From NCBI GenBank assembly GCA_910585395.1, contig CAJUCK010000013.1, forward strand, positions 47,974 to 56,815: a DNA stretch of 8,842 bases, given 5' to 3'. This document shows positions 1 through 6,298 of this stretch, piece by piece. The position numbers and the translations under genes were made by a program. The first letter of the stretch is position 1, and each line of letters opens with the position of its first letter. Source of the stretch: an uncultured Lachnospiraceae bacterium (GTDB taxonomy: Bacteria > Bacillota > Clostridia > Lachnospirales > Lachnospiraceae). The notes under the pieces are model-generated. The model had not been told where the DNA came from. It was given only the letters and a program-made list of their open reading frames with translations, and did no database searches.

Positions 1-2019
1 GGCAAGAGCCGTGATACCAGATATGGCGGAAATGATGAGCGGGAACAGACCTTGAATCAGCTTCTGGCCGAGATGGATGGTTTTGATACCTCCAAGGGTC
101 TTTTGATTCTTGCCGCAACCAATCGTCCAGAGGTATTGGATAAGGCATTGCTGCGTCCCGGAAGATTTGACCGGCGGATTATTGTGGATAAGCCGGATTT
201 AAAAGGGCGTGTGGAGACATTGAAGGTACATGCTAAGAATGTGCTGATGGATGATACTGTGGATCTGGATGCAATCGCTCTTGCCACTTCCGGCGCAGTG
301 GGATCTGACCTGGCTAATATGATCAATGAAGCAGCTATCAATGCCGTCAAGGCAGGGAGAAAATTTGTCAACCAGGAAGACCTTTTTGAATCTGTAGAAG
401 TAGTAATTGCTGGAAAAGAGAAAAAAGACCGCATAATGGGACCGAAAGAGAAGAAAATGGTGGCGTACCATGAGGTTGGGCATGCACTGGTAACTGCTCT
501 GCAAAAAGACACAGAGCCAGTGCAGAAGATTACGATTGTTCCCCGTACCATGGGCGCATTGGGTTATACCATGCAGGTGCCGGAGGAAGAAAAATTCCTG
601 ATGACTAAAAACGAGCTGGCAGCCCGCCTTGTGACGTATATGGGCGGACGCGCAGCAGAAGAGATTGTATTTGATTCTGTCACAACTGGAGCGTCAAATG
701 ACATAGAACAGGCAACCAAGATCGCGCGTGCCATGGTGACGCAGTATGGTATGTCAGAGAAATTTGGGCTGATGGGACTTGTAACCATTGAGAACCAGTA
801 TCTGGACGGCAGGGCAAGTTTAAACTGTGGGGAAGAAACTGCAGCTCAGATTGACCAGGAAGTTATGCGTATCCTGAAAGCCAGTTATGATGAGGCTGTC
901 CGTCTTCTTCAGGAAAACAGAAGAATTTTAGATGAGATTTCTCAGTATCTGTATGAACATGAAACGATTACTGGCAAAGAATTTATGAAGATTTTCCGTG
1001 AGCTGAAGGGAATCCCAGAGTCAGTGGAGAAGTCAGAAACAGAGAAGGAAGCAGAAGATCTTAAACTGGAAGAAAATCCGCTTGAAGTAAATACATTAGG
1101 TGAAATTCCATTAAAAGTAGATACTCTTCAAGGAGACAGAGGATATCCGCCAGAGAGGAATGTCCTGGAGGAAGAGCGCTTATTACAAGAGAATACACCT
1201 GTGAAAGACAGTGTATTTCCCATGGATGTCGATACAATGAGAGAAATTCCTCTGGAAATAAACACCATGGGGGACCTGGCAGATCGTTCTTTGAAAAGGG
1301 ACAATATAAGAGCGGCAGATGATTTTTCTCAGCAGAGGGATGTTTTAATGGAGGAACCAGAGGGATACCCGCTTGAGATAAATACGCTGGAGGAATCAGA
1401 GAGATATCCGCTTGAGATAAATACGCTGGATGAGGCGGATGAGTTTTTGATGACAGAAGATTCCTTTGGCTTTAATATCCTGGAAGAACCAGAAGATGTG
1501 TATATGACAGCAGATGGTATGGAGCAGGCAGGAGCGTGGCCAGAGCCGGAAATGTCTGCTGCAGGAATGAATATGCAGGAAGAGGCCGAAATAAATGAGA
1601 CGGAGCAGAAGATTCAGAGGGAACTGACAGCAGACGAGATGCTTCAGATCATGCTGGAAGAGGCACAGAACGCTAGAAACAGAAAAAGGCTGGAAGAAGA
1701 ACAGGAAGTGGTTTTTCTGGAGGCGGAAGAAATTGCAGAAAACAGACGGCAGGTAATTCCGGAAGAATTGACCTGGAAGGTATTTAACAGAGAGACCAAA
1801 GCGACAGTGAAAAATGCTGCTCCTAACATACAGAGGACACTATCTCAGGAATTGTCAGAAAAAAAGGCCCCTGTACAGAGTGCAGACTCGAATAAACAGA
1901 AAGAAGCAGTTCAGAAAGTGCAAAAGACAGTAGAAAAAGTGATTCATGAAAAAGCCCAGGAACCTGTTCAGGAAGATGGGGAAGATTATCTGGATAAATT
2001 ATTAAAAGGGATAAAGTGA
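1..2019 (+). CDS. ftsH: ATP-dependent zinc metalloprotease FtsH, 5'-truncated, with a long repeat-bearing C-terminal tail
   Basis: FtsH is a membrane-anchored hexameric AAA+ protease that degrades misfolded membrane proteins and some regulators in the cytoplasm. The frame is open from base 1 and the true start lies upstream, so the two N-terminal membrane segments, Walker A and Walker B are outside the window; the first ATG at 52 is internal. Counting codons from base 1, residues 10-20 carry the family stretch GGNDEREQTLN. The AAA+ second region of homology follows at 41-59, with presumed arginine fingers R52 and R55. The M41 zinc site HEVGH is at 157-161, and the third zinc ligand is probably D234 in ASNDIEQ. 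The conserved protease domain ends near residue 340 (GIPE), where ordinary FtsH proteins have only a short tail. Here about 332 more residues follow, acidic and low in complexity, with six copies of a PLEINTL-like motif and then a Glu/Gln/Lys-rich, probably helical part ending in LDKLLKGIK. The tail's function is unknown. It is in frame and uses similar codons, so a sequencing error is unlikely. Confidence 0.97.
   Translation, partial: GKSRDTRYGGNDEREQTLNQLLAEMDGFDTSKGLLILAATNRPEVLDKALLRPGRFDRRIIVDKPDLKGRVETLKVHAKNVLMDDTVDLDAIALATSGAVGSDLANMINEAAINAVKAGRKFVNQEDLFESVEVVIAGKEKKDRIMGPKEKKMVAYHEVGHALVTALQKDTEPVQKITIVPRTMGALGYTMQVPEEEKFLMTKNELAARLVTYMGGRAAEEIVFDSVTTGASNDIEQATKIARAMVTQYGMSEKFGLMGLVTIENQYLDGRASLNCGEETAAQIDQEVMRILKASYDEAVRLLQENRRILDEISQYLYEHETITGKEFMKIFRELKGIPESVEKSETEKEAEDLKLEENPLEVNTLGEIPLKVDTLQGDRGYPPERNVLEEERLLQENTPVKDSVFPMDVDTMREIPLEINTMGDLADRSLKRDNIRAADDFSQQRDVLMEEPEGYPLEINTLEESERYPLEINTLDEADEFLMTEDSFGFNILEEPEDVYMTADGMEQAGAWPEPEMSAAGMNMQEEAEINETEQKIQRELTADEMLQIMLEEAQNARNRKRLEEEQEVVFLEAEEIAENRRQVIPEELTWKVFNRETKATVKNAAPNIQRTLSQELSEKKAPVQSADSNKQKEAVQKVQKTVEKVIHEKAQEPVQEDGEDYLDKLLKGIK
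1078..1428 (+). repeat. Six copies of a heptapeptide motif P-[LM]-[EKD]-[IV]-[ND]-T-[LM] in the FtsH tail
   Basis: The copies read PLEVNTL (1078-1098), PLKVDTL (1108-1128), PMDVDTM (1219-1239), PLEINTM (1249-1269), PLEINTL (1369-1389) and PLEINTL (1408-1428). They fall into three pairs. The first two pairs have a 10-residue period, with a G-E-I or R-E-I linker; the last pair has a 13-residue period. A degenerate seventh relative, FNIL, may lie at 1471-1482. The first four copies differ widely at the DNA level yet keep the peptide pattern, which suggests selection on the peptide. I do not recognise the motif from any family. A docking or self-association linear motif in a disordered tail is possible, but that is inference. 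Confidence 0.85.
1351..1428 (+). repeat. Tandem 39-base duplication encoding two 13-residue units in the FtsH tail
   Basis: Unit 1 (1351-1389) encodes EEPEGYPLEINTL and unit 2 (1390-1428) encodes EESERYPLEINTL. By direct alignment they match at 36 of 39 bases, with differences at 1357/1396, 1363/1402 and 1368/1407. The bases 1369-1391 and 1408-1430 are identical. The near-identity marks this as a recent in-frame duplication compared with the four more diverged upstream motif copies. A diverged third unit may begin at LEEPEDVYM near 1480. Confidence 0.9.
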
Positions 2020-3896
2020 TGTTTGACATTCAGGAGGAATTAAAAAAACTTCCCCAGAAACCTGGGGTATATATTATGCATGATGCCAAAGATGCCATCA
2101 TTTATATCGGCAAGGCAGTCAGCCTTCGGAACAGGGTCCGTCAGTATTTTCGTCCGAGTCATAATGAGGGGCTGAAAAAAGAGCAGATGGTAAAGCAGAT
2201 TGAAAGATTTGAGTATATTATCACTGATTCTGAACTGGAAGCACTGATTTTGGAATGTAATCTAATCAAAGAACACAGGCCAAAATATAATACTATGCTG
2301 CGGGATGATAAAACATATCCCTATATAAGAGTGACGCTGGGAGAAGCTTTTCCCAGAGTCCTCTTTTCACGTCAGATGAAAAAAGATAAATCTCGTTATT
2401 TTGGTCCCTATACCAGCGCTGGGGCTGTCAAAGATACGATAGAGCTGATAGAAAAGCTGTATTCTCTGCGCACCTGTAACCGGGCTTTGCCCAAAGATAT
2501 TGGAAAAGACCGCCCATGCCTGAATTATCATATTCACCAGTGCATGGCGCCCTGCCAGGGATATGTCAGCCAGGAGGAATACCGTGAGAAAATTAGTCAG
2601 GCCATAGAATTTTTGAATGGAAATTACCAGCCTATATTAAATGACTTGGAAGAGAAAATGCAGTCTGCTTCTGAAGATATGCTTTTTGAAAAGGCGATTG
2701 AGTACCGGGAGCTGCTAAAAGCAGTAAAGAAAATTGCCCAGAAACAGAAGATTACCAGTTCAGATGGGGAAGATAAGGATATTATCGCAATGGCCTCAGA
2801 TGGAGAAGATGCAGTGGTGCAGGTGTTTTTTATCCGGGATGGGAAACTTATTGGACGTGATCATTTCCATGTCAATGTGGGAAGCGAGGATACCAGATCT
2901 CAGGTACTGGCTACGTTTCTGAAACAATTTTATGCCGGAACCCCTTTTATTCCCAGGGAACTGATGCTTCAGGACGAGATTGAAGAGGCAGATGTAATTG
3001 CAGAATGGCTGACGCGGAAAAGAGGACAGAAAGTGTATGTCCGTGTGCCGAAGAAAGGAACCAAAGAGAAACTGGTAGAACTTGCAGCCCAGAATGCCAA
3101 TATGGTGCTCTCCCAGGATAAAGAGAAAATCAAACGAGAAGAGGGAAGGACTATCGGAGCGCTCAAAGAAATTGGGAGACTGCTGCAGCTGGAAGATTTA
3201 AAACGAGTAGAGGCATATGATATCTCCAATATCAGCGGTTTTGAGTCGGTGGGCTCCATGATTGTTTACGAGAAAGGAAAACCAAAGCGCAGTGATTATC
3301 GAAAATTCAAGCTTCGCACAGTGACTGGGCCAGATGATTACGGTTCTATGTATGAGGTGCTTACCCGTCGTTTTTCTCATGGGATGAGAGAACAGGAAGA
3401 GTTAAATCAGCGCAGTATAGAACAGCAGTATGGAAGTTTTACCCGTTTTCCAGATCTGATTATGATGGACGGCGGGAAAGGCCAGGTGAACGTGGCGCTG
3501 CGAGTGTTAGAAGAACTTGGACTGGAGATTCCTGTTTGCGGCATGGTGAAAGATGATAACCACAGAACACGAGGGCTGTACTATCATAATCAGGAGATTC
3601 CAATTGACCGCCACAGTGAGGGATTTAAGCTGATTACCCGCATACAGGATGAAGCGCACCGTTTTGCCATTGAATTTCATCGTTCCCTGCGCAGTAAAGA
3701 GCAGGTGCATTCTGTTCTGGATGATATTCCAGGCATTGGCGCGGTAAGGCGCAAAGCGCTAATGAAGAAATTTTTATCTCTGGACGCCATCCGTGAGGCT
3801 GATGTGAACACGCTTGCGCAGCTGCCTTCCATGAATGAACAGGCGGCGAAGGCTGTCTATGAATATTTCCATAGGCCCTCTGTTGAAGGGGAATAG
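2019..3896 (+). CDS. uvrC: Excinuclease ABC subunit C
   Basis: UvrC is the dual-incision nuclease of nucleotide excision repair; it joins the UvrB-DNA complex and cuts on both sides of a lesion. The 625-residue protein is full length. In order it shows a GIY-YIG nuclease domain (GVY at 16-18, YIG at 29-31, catalytic-type R37), a cysteine set C153, C167, C175 and C179 matching the reported [4Fe-4S] site, a UvrB-binding UVR motif around 207-240, and an RNase H-like nuclease domain with likely catalytic residues D401 (YDISN), D484 (MMDGGKGQ) and H547 (DEAHRF). A helix-hairpin-helix DNA-binding region starts near 568 (DDIPGIG). I chose the ATG at 2019, which overlaps the ftsH stop in TGATG and sits 8 bases after aaaaggg (2004-2010). 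A GTG at 2016, one codon earlier, is a possible alternative. The overlap implies coupled translation with ftsH. All key residues are present. Confidence 0.97.
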   Translation: MFDIQEELKKLPQKPGVYIMHDAKDAIIYIGKAVSLRNRVRQYFRPSHNEGLKKEQMVKQIERFEYIITDSELEALILECNLIKEHRPKYNTMLRDDKTYPYIRVTLGEAFPRVLFSRQMKKDKSRYFGPYTSAGAVKDTIELIEKLYSLRTCNRALPKDIGKDRPCLNYHIHQCMAPCQGYVSQEEYREKISQAIEFLNGNYQPILNDLEEKMQSASEDMLFEKAIEYRELLKAVKKIAQKQKITSSDGEDKDIIAMASDGEDAVVQVFFIRDGKLIGRDHFHVNVGSEDTRSQVLATFLKQFYAGTPFIPRELMLQDEIEEADVIAEWLTRKRGQKVYVRVPKKGTKEKLVELAAQNANMVLSQDKEKIKREEGRTIGALKEIGRLLQLEDLKRVEAYDISNISGFESVGSMIVYEKGKPKRSDYRKFKLRTVTGPDDYGSMYEVLTRRFSHGMREQEELNQRSIEQQYGSFTRFPDLIMMDGGKGQVNVALRVLEELGLEIPVCGMVKDDNHRTRGLYYHNQEIPIDRHSEGFKLITRIQDEAHRFAIEFHRSLRSKEQVHSVLDDIPGIGAVRRKALMKKFLSLDAIREADVNTLAQLPSMNEQAAKAVYEYFHRPSVEGE

Positions 3897-3911
3897 GTTT
3901 TATGGTAAAAT
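3883..3911 (+). promoter_or_regulatory. Candidate sigma-A promoter for the hprK operon (extended -10)
   Basis: A -35-like TTGAAG at 3883-3888 (4 of 6 consensus bases) is separated by 17 bases from TAAAAT at 3906-3911 (5 of 6). The TG at 3903-3904 plus one base makes an extended -10. The -35 overlaps the last codons of uvrC. Transcription would begin near 3918, giving a leader of about 34 bases before the hprK ATG. This is the only gap longer than 14 bases in the window, which fits a transcription-unit boundary. A small dyad TTTTA-TGG-TAAAA (3898-3910) overlaps the -10; I cannot tell whether it is an operator. I see no terminator hairpin here, so read-through from uvrC is also possible. Confidence 0.55.
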
Positions 3912-3937
3912 ATGACCAGCATAAGGTTTGCCCAGTG

Positions 3938-3944
3938 AAAGGAG
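3938..3944 (+). promoter_or_regulatory. Ribosome binding site deciding the hprK start
   Basis: The sequence aaaggag lies 7 bases before the ATG at 3952. An in-frame TTG at 3928 would lengthen the protein by eight residues, but it lies upstream of this site and close to the predicted transcription start. The ATG at 3952 is therefore preferred. Confidence 0.8.
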
Positions 3945-3951
3945 AAGCAGA

Positions 3952-4899
3952 ATGAGTGGTGTAAGTGTTAAAAAAATCGTTGAAAAAATGAATTTAAAGG
4001 TATTGAATCCAGATGTGGATATCAAGTCCCGCAAAGTAACTACGGCAGAGGTTAACCGTCCTGCACTTCAGCTTACAGGATATTTTGATTATTTTGAAAA
4101 GAGCAGAATAGAAATAATCGGTATGGTGGAATATACTTATATACAGAAGCTGAGCCAGCAAGAAAAATTAGATGTTTATCAGAAATTTTTCTCACATAAT
4201 ATACCTTGTGTGATTTTTAGCCGTGACCTGCAGCCAGACGAAGACCTGATGAGAATTGCAACACAGAATCAGACTCCTGTCCTGTCCACAGATTATGGAA
4301 CATCTGCATTTATGGCAGAGCTGATTTACTATCTGGGAGAGGCTCTTGCACCCTGTATTTCCATTCATGGCGTACTGGTGGATGTTTATGGAGAGGGGCT
4401 TCTTATCATGGGTGAGAGCGGAATCGGTAAAAGTGAGGCGGCGCTGGAGCTGATTCGAAGAGGCCACCGTCTGGTCAGTGATGATGTGGTGGAAATCCGC
4501 AGAATCAATGAACATACGCTGGTGGGAACGGCTCCCGATATCACAAGATATTTTATTGAAATGAGAGGCGTGGGTATTATTGATGTAAAGACTCTGTTTG
4601 GCGTAGAGTGTGTAAAAGAGAAGCAGAATATTGATCTGGTCATCAAGCTGGAAGACTGGAAAAAAGAAAATGAATATGATCGTCTGGGCCTGGAAGAAGA
4701 ATATACAGAATTTTTGGGAAATAAGGTTGTATGTCATTCCCTGCCGATCCGTCCAGGACGAAACCTTGCCGTAATCTGTGAGACTGCAGCGGTTAACCAC
4801 AGACAGAAAAAAATGGGATATAATGCGGCTCAGGAACTGTATCGCCGCGTGCAGGCAAATCTCCAGAAAAATTCCGACGAGGAGGAAGAAGAGGAATAG
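3952..4899 (+). CDS. hprK: HPr kinase/phosphorylase
   Basis: HprK phosphorylates and dephosphorylates Ser46 of the PTS carrier HPr in response to glycolytic intermediates, ATP, Pi and PPi. In Firmicutes this drives CcpA-dependent catabolite repression and controls sugar uptake in the cytoplasm. The 315-residue product has the family length. It shows the conserved H139 (SIHGV), the P-loop GESGIGKS at 154-161, the SDD acidic pair D177/D178, and the HprK signature around 203-212 (E-M-R-G-V-G-I-I-D-V). The conserved C-terminal region with RPGRNLA follows. It ends in an unusual acidic run of D and six E residues. The GA-rich codons for that run also supply the ribosome binding site of the next gene, which starts 3 bases after the stop. 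HPr itself is not in the window. Confidence 0.97.
   Translation: MSGVSVKKIVEKMNLKVLNPDVDIKSRKVTTAEVNRPALQLTGYFDYFEKSRIEIIGMVEYTYIQKLSQQEKLDVYQKFFSHNIPCVIFSRDLQPDEDLMRIATQNQTPVLSTDYGTSAFMAELIYYLGEALAPCISIHGVLVDVYGEGLLIMGESGIGKSEAALELIRRGHRLVSDDVVEIRRINEHTLVGTAPDITRYFIEMRGVGIIDVKTLFGVECVKEKQNIDLVIKLEDWKKENEYDRLGLEEEYTEFLGNKVVCHSLPIRPGRNLAVICETAAVNHRQKKMGYNAAQELYRRVQANLQKNSDEEEEEE
4876..4896 (+). promoter_or_regulatory. GA-rich Glu-tail codons doubling as Shine-Dalgarno for the aminopeptidase gene
   Basis: The last hprK codons (Asp followed by a Glu run) contain ggagg at 4881-4885 and gaggaa at 4891-4896. The latter is 6 bases before the ATG at 4903, a normal spacing; the former is 17 bases away and could act as a standby site. 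The same bases thus encode an acidic tail and start the next gene. Confidence 0.6.
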
Positions 4900-4902
4900 A
4901 AT

Positions 4903-6297
4903 ATGGAACGAAAAAATGCATGGAAGAAATATTCAAAAGAACAGAAGGAAGCTGTATTTGCCTTTGGAGAGGACTATAAGAAATTTATTTCTGACTGTAA
5001 GACAGAGAGAGAATGCGTTACAGAGCTGACAGCTCAGGCTAAAGCAGCAGGATTTGAAGATCTCAGGGAAGTTATTGCAGCGGGCCGCGCCGTCAAAACC
5101 GGAGATAAACTGTACGCAGTAAATATGGAGAAAATGCTCTGCCTTTTTGTGATTGGCAGGCAGCCCTTAGAAAATGGAATGAATATTCTGGGTGCGCATA
5201 TTGATTCTCCAAGACTTGATCTAAAACAAGTGCCTTTGTATGAAGATACCGAGATGGCAATGCTGGATACGCACTATTATGGTGGAGTGAAAAAGTATCA
5301 ATGGGTAGCGCTTCCTCTGGCGCTCCATGGTGTGATTGTTAAGAAAGATGGTACAAAAGTGGTTGTCAATATTGGTGATAAGGAAGATGATCCAGTGTTT
5401 GGCATCAGTGATCTTTTGGTTCATCTTGCGTCTGAGCAGCTTGAGAAGAAGGCATCAAAAGTCATTGAAGGGGAAAATCTGGATATTCTGGTGGGCAGCA
5501 TTCCTTTTGCATCAGAGGAAGAAAAGGAGAAGTCCAAAGAGACGGTAAAAACAAATGTACTCAATATTCTCAAAGAACAATATAATATAGAAGAAGACGA
5601 TTTTCTATCCGCAGAGATTGAAGTGGTTCCAGCTGGAAAAGCAAGAGACTATGGGCTGGACCGAAGCATGATTATGGGATATGGACATGATGACCGGGTG
5701 TGTGCTTATCCATCTTTTGCCGCAGTCCTGGAAGCTGGTGTATGTGAAAAGACCAGTGCATGTCTGCTGGTAGACAAAGAAGAAGTGGGAAGTGTAGGAG
5801 CAACAGGCATGCATTCTAAATTCTTTGCCTATATGGTGGCAGAACTGTTTGAGGCAATGGGGATAACAAGCCAGGTGAAATTTAACCGCTGTATGGCGAA
5901 TTCAAAGGTACTGTCTTCTGATGTGAGCGCAGCTTACGATCCTCTGTATGCTTCTGTGATGGAGAAGCGCAACTGCGCTTATTTTGGAAATGGCCTTGTG
6001 TTCAATAAATATACTGGTTCCAGAGGCAAGAGCGGCTCTAATGACGCCAATCCTGAGTATATGGCAGAATTACGCCGTATTATGGACGATAATCACGTTT
6101 CCTTCCAGACGTCTGAGCTTGGAAAAGTAGATCAGGGCGGAGGCGGAACCATCGCCTATATCCTTGCAAATTATAATATGTCCGTGATCGACAGCGGCGT
6201 TGCCGTACTGAATATGCACGCACCATGGGAAATCATCAGTAAGGCAGATCTCTATGAAGCAAAATCAGGCTACACAGCATTTTTGAAAGAGGCTTAA
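4903..6297 (+). CDS. apeA: M18 family zinc aminopeptidase
   Basis: M18 enzymes are cytoplasmic, dodecameric, two-metal aminopeptidases that remove N-terminal residues from peptides in the last steps of protein turnover. The 464-residue length and the motif order fit the 'aminopeptidase 1' branch, hence the symbol apeA; the choice between apeA and apeB is less certain than the family. Likely metal ligands and catalytic residues are H99 in GAHIDSPR, D263 in GHDDRV, the E293-E294 pair in VDKEEVGS, D340 in SSDVS and H439 in NMHAPWE. The stretch HYYGGVKKYQW after the first ligand is typical of the family. There is no signal peptide. The start ATG lies 3 bases after the hprK stop. Substrate preference cannot be read from the sequence. 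No functional link to HprK is established; the likely one is co-regulation of peptide use. Confidence 0.93.
   Translation: MERKNAWKKYSKEQKEAVFAFGEDYKKFISDCKTERECVTELTAQAKAAGFEDLREVIAAGRAVKTGDKLYAVNMEKMLCLFVIGRQPLENGMNILGAHIDSPRLDLKQVPLYEDTEMAMLDTHYYGGVKKYQWVALPLALHGVIVKKDGTKVVVNIGDKEDDPVFGISDLLVHLASEQLEKKASKVIEGENLDILVGSIPFASEEEKEKSKETVKTNVLNILKEQYNIEEDDFLSAEIEVVPAGKARDYGLDRSMIMGYGHDDRVCAYPSFAAVLEAGVCEKTSACLLVDKEEVGSVGATGMHSKFFAYMVAELFEAMGITSQVKFNRCMANSKVLSSDVSAAYDPLYASVMEKRNCAYFGNGLVFNKYTGSRGKSGSNDANPEYMAELRRIMDDNHVSFQTSELGKVDQGGGGTIAYILANYNMSVIDSGVAVLNMHAPWEIISKADLYEAKSGYTAFLKEA
6286..6292 (+). promoter_or_regulatory. Ribosome binding site supporting a GTG start for murB
   Basis: The sequence aaagagg lies 6 bases before the GTG at 6299 and inside the last codons of the aminopeptidase gene. 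The nearby ATGs at 6297 and 6303 are out of frame with murB: the first is followed at once by TGA, and the second is in a different frame. This makes GTG the best start. Confidence 0.75.
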
Positions 6298-6298
6298 T

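Noticed and set aside
52..54. ATG at 52 as the start of ftsH
   Set aside because: The frame is open back to base 1 and the upstream codons encode the conserved GGNDEREQTLN stretch, so this Met or Leu region is internal to the AAA+ domain and the gene is cut by the window edge.
57..551. A 164-codon minus-strand open frame opposite ftsH
   Set aside because: It is a shadow of the conserved AAA+/M41 coding region, with no independent coding evidence.
1021..2019. The FtsH tail as a fused or frameshifted separate gene
   Set aside because: The frame is continuous, no internal ribosome binding site with a start stands out, and the repeats lead on smoothly from the protease domain. It reads as a true extension.
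3928..3930. TTG at 3928 as the hprK start
   Set aside because: The ribosome binding site aaaggag (3938-3944) lies downstream of it and serves the ATG at 3952, and the extra residues do not resemble the family N-terminus.
3897..3951. Terminator or riboswitch between uvrC and hprK
   Set aside because: The gap is only 55 bases. I found no GC-rich hairpin followed by a T run and too little room for an aptamer.
4192..4800. A 202-codon open frame on the minus strand opposite hprK
   Set aside because: It lies wholly inside a clear hprK gene, shows no recognisable domain or strong ribosome binding site, and its composition (many Ser, Ile, His, Cys) is what the antisense of this coding sequence would give.
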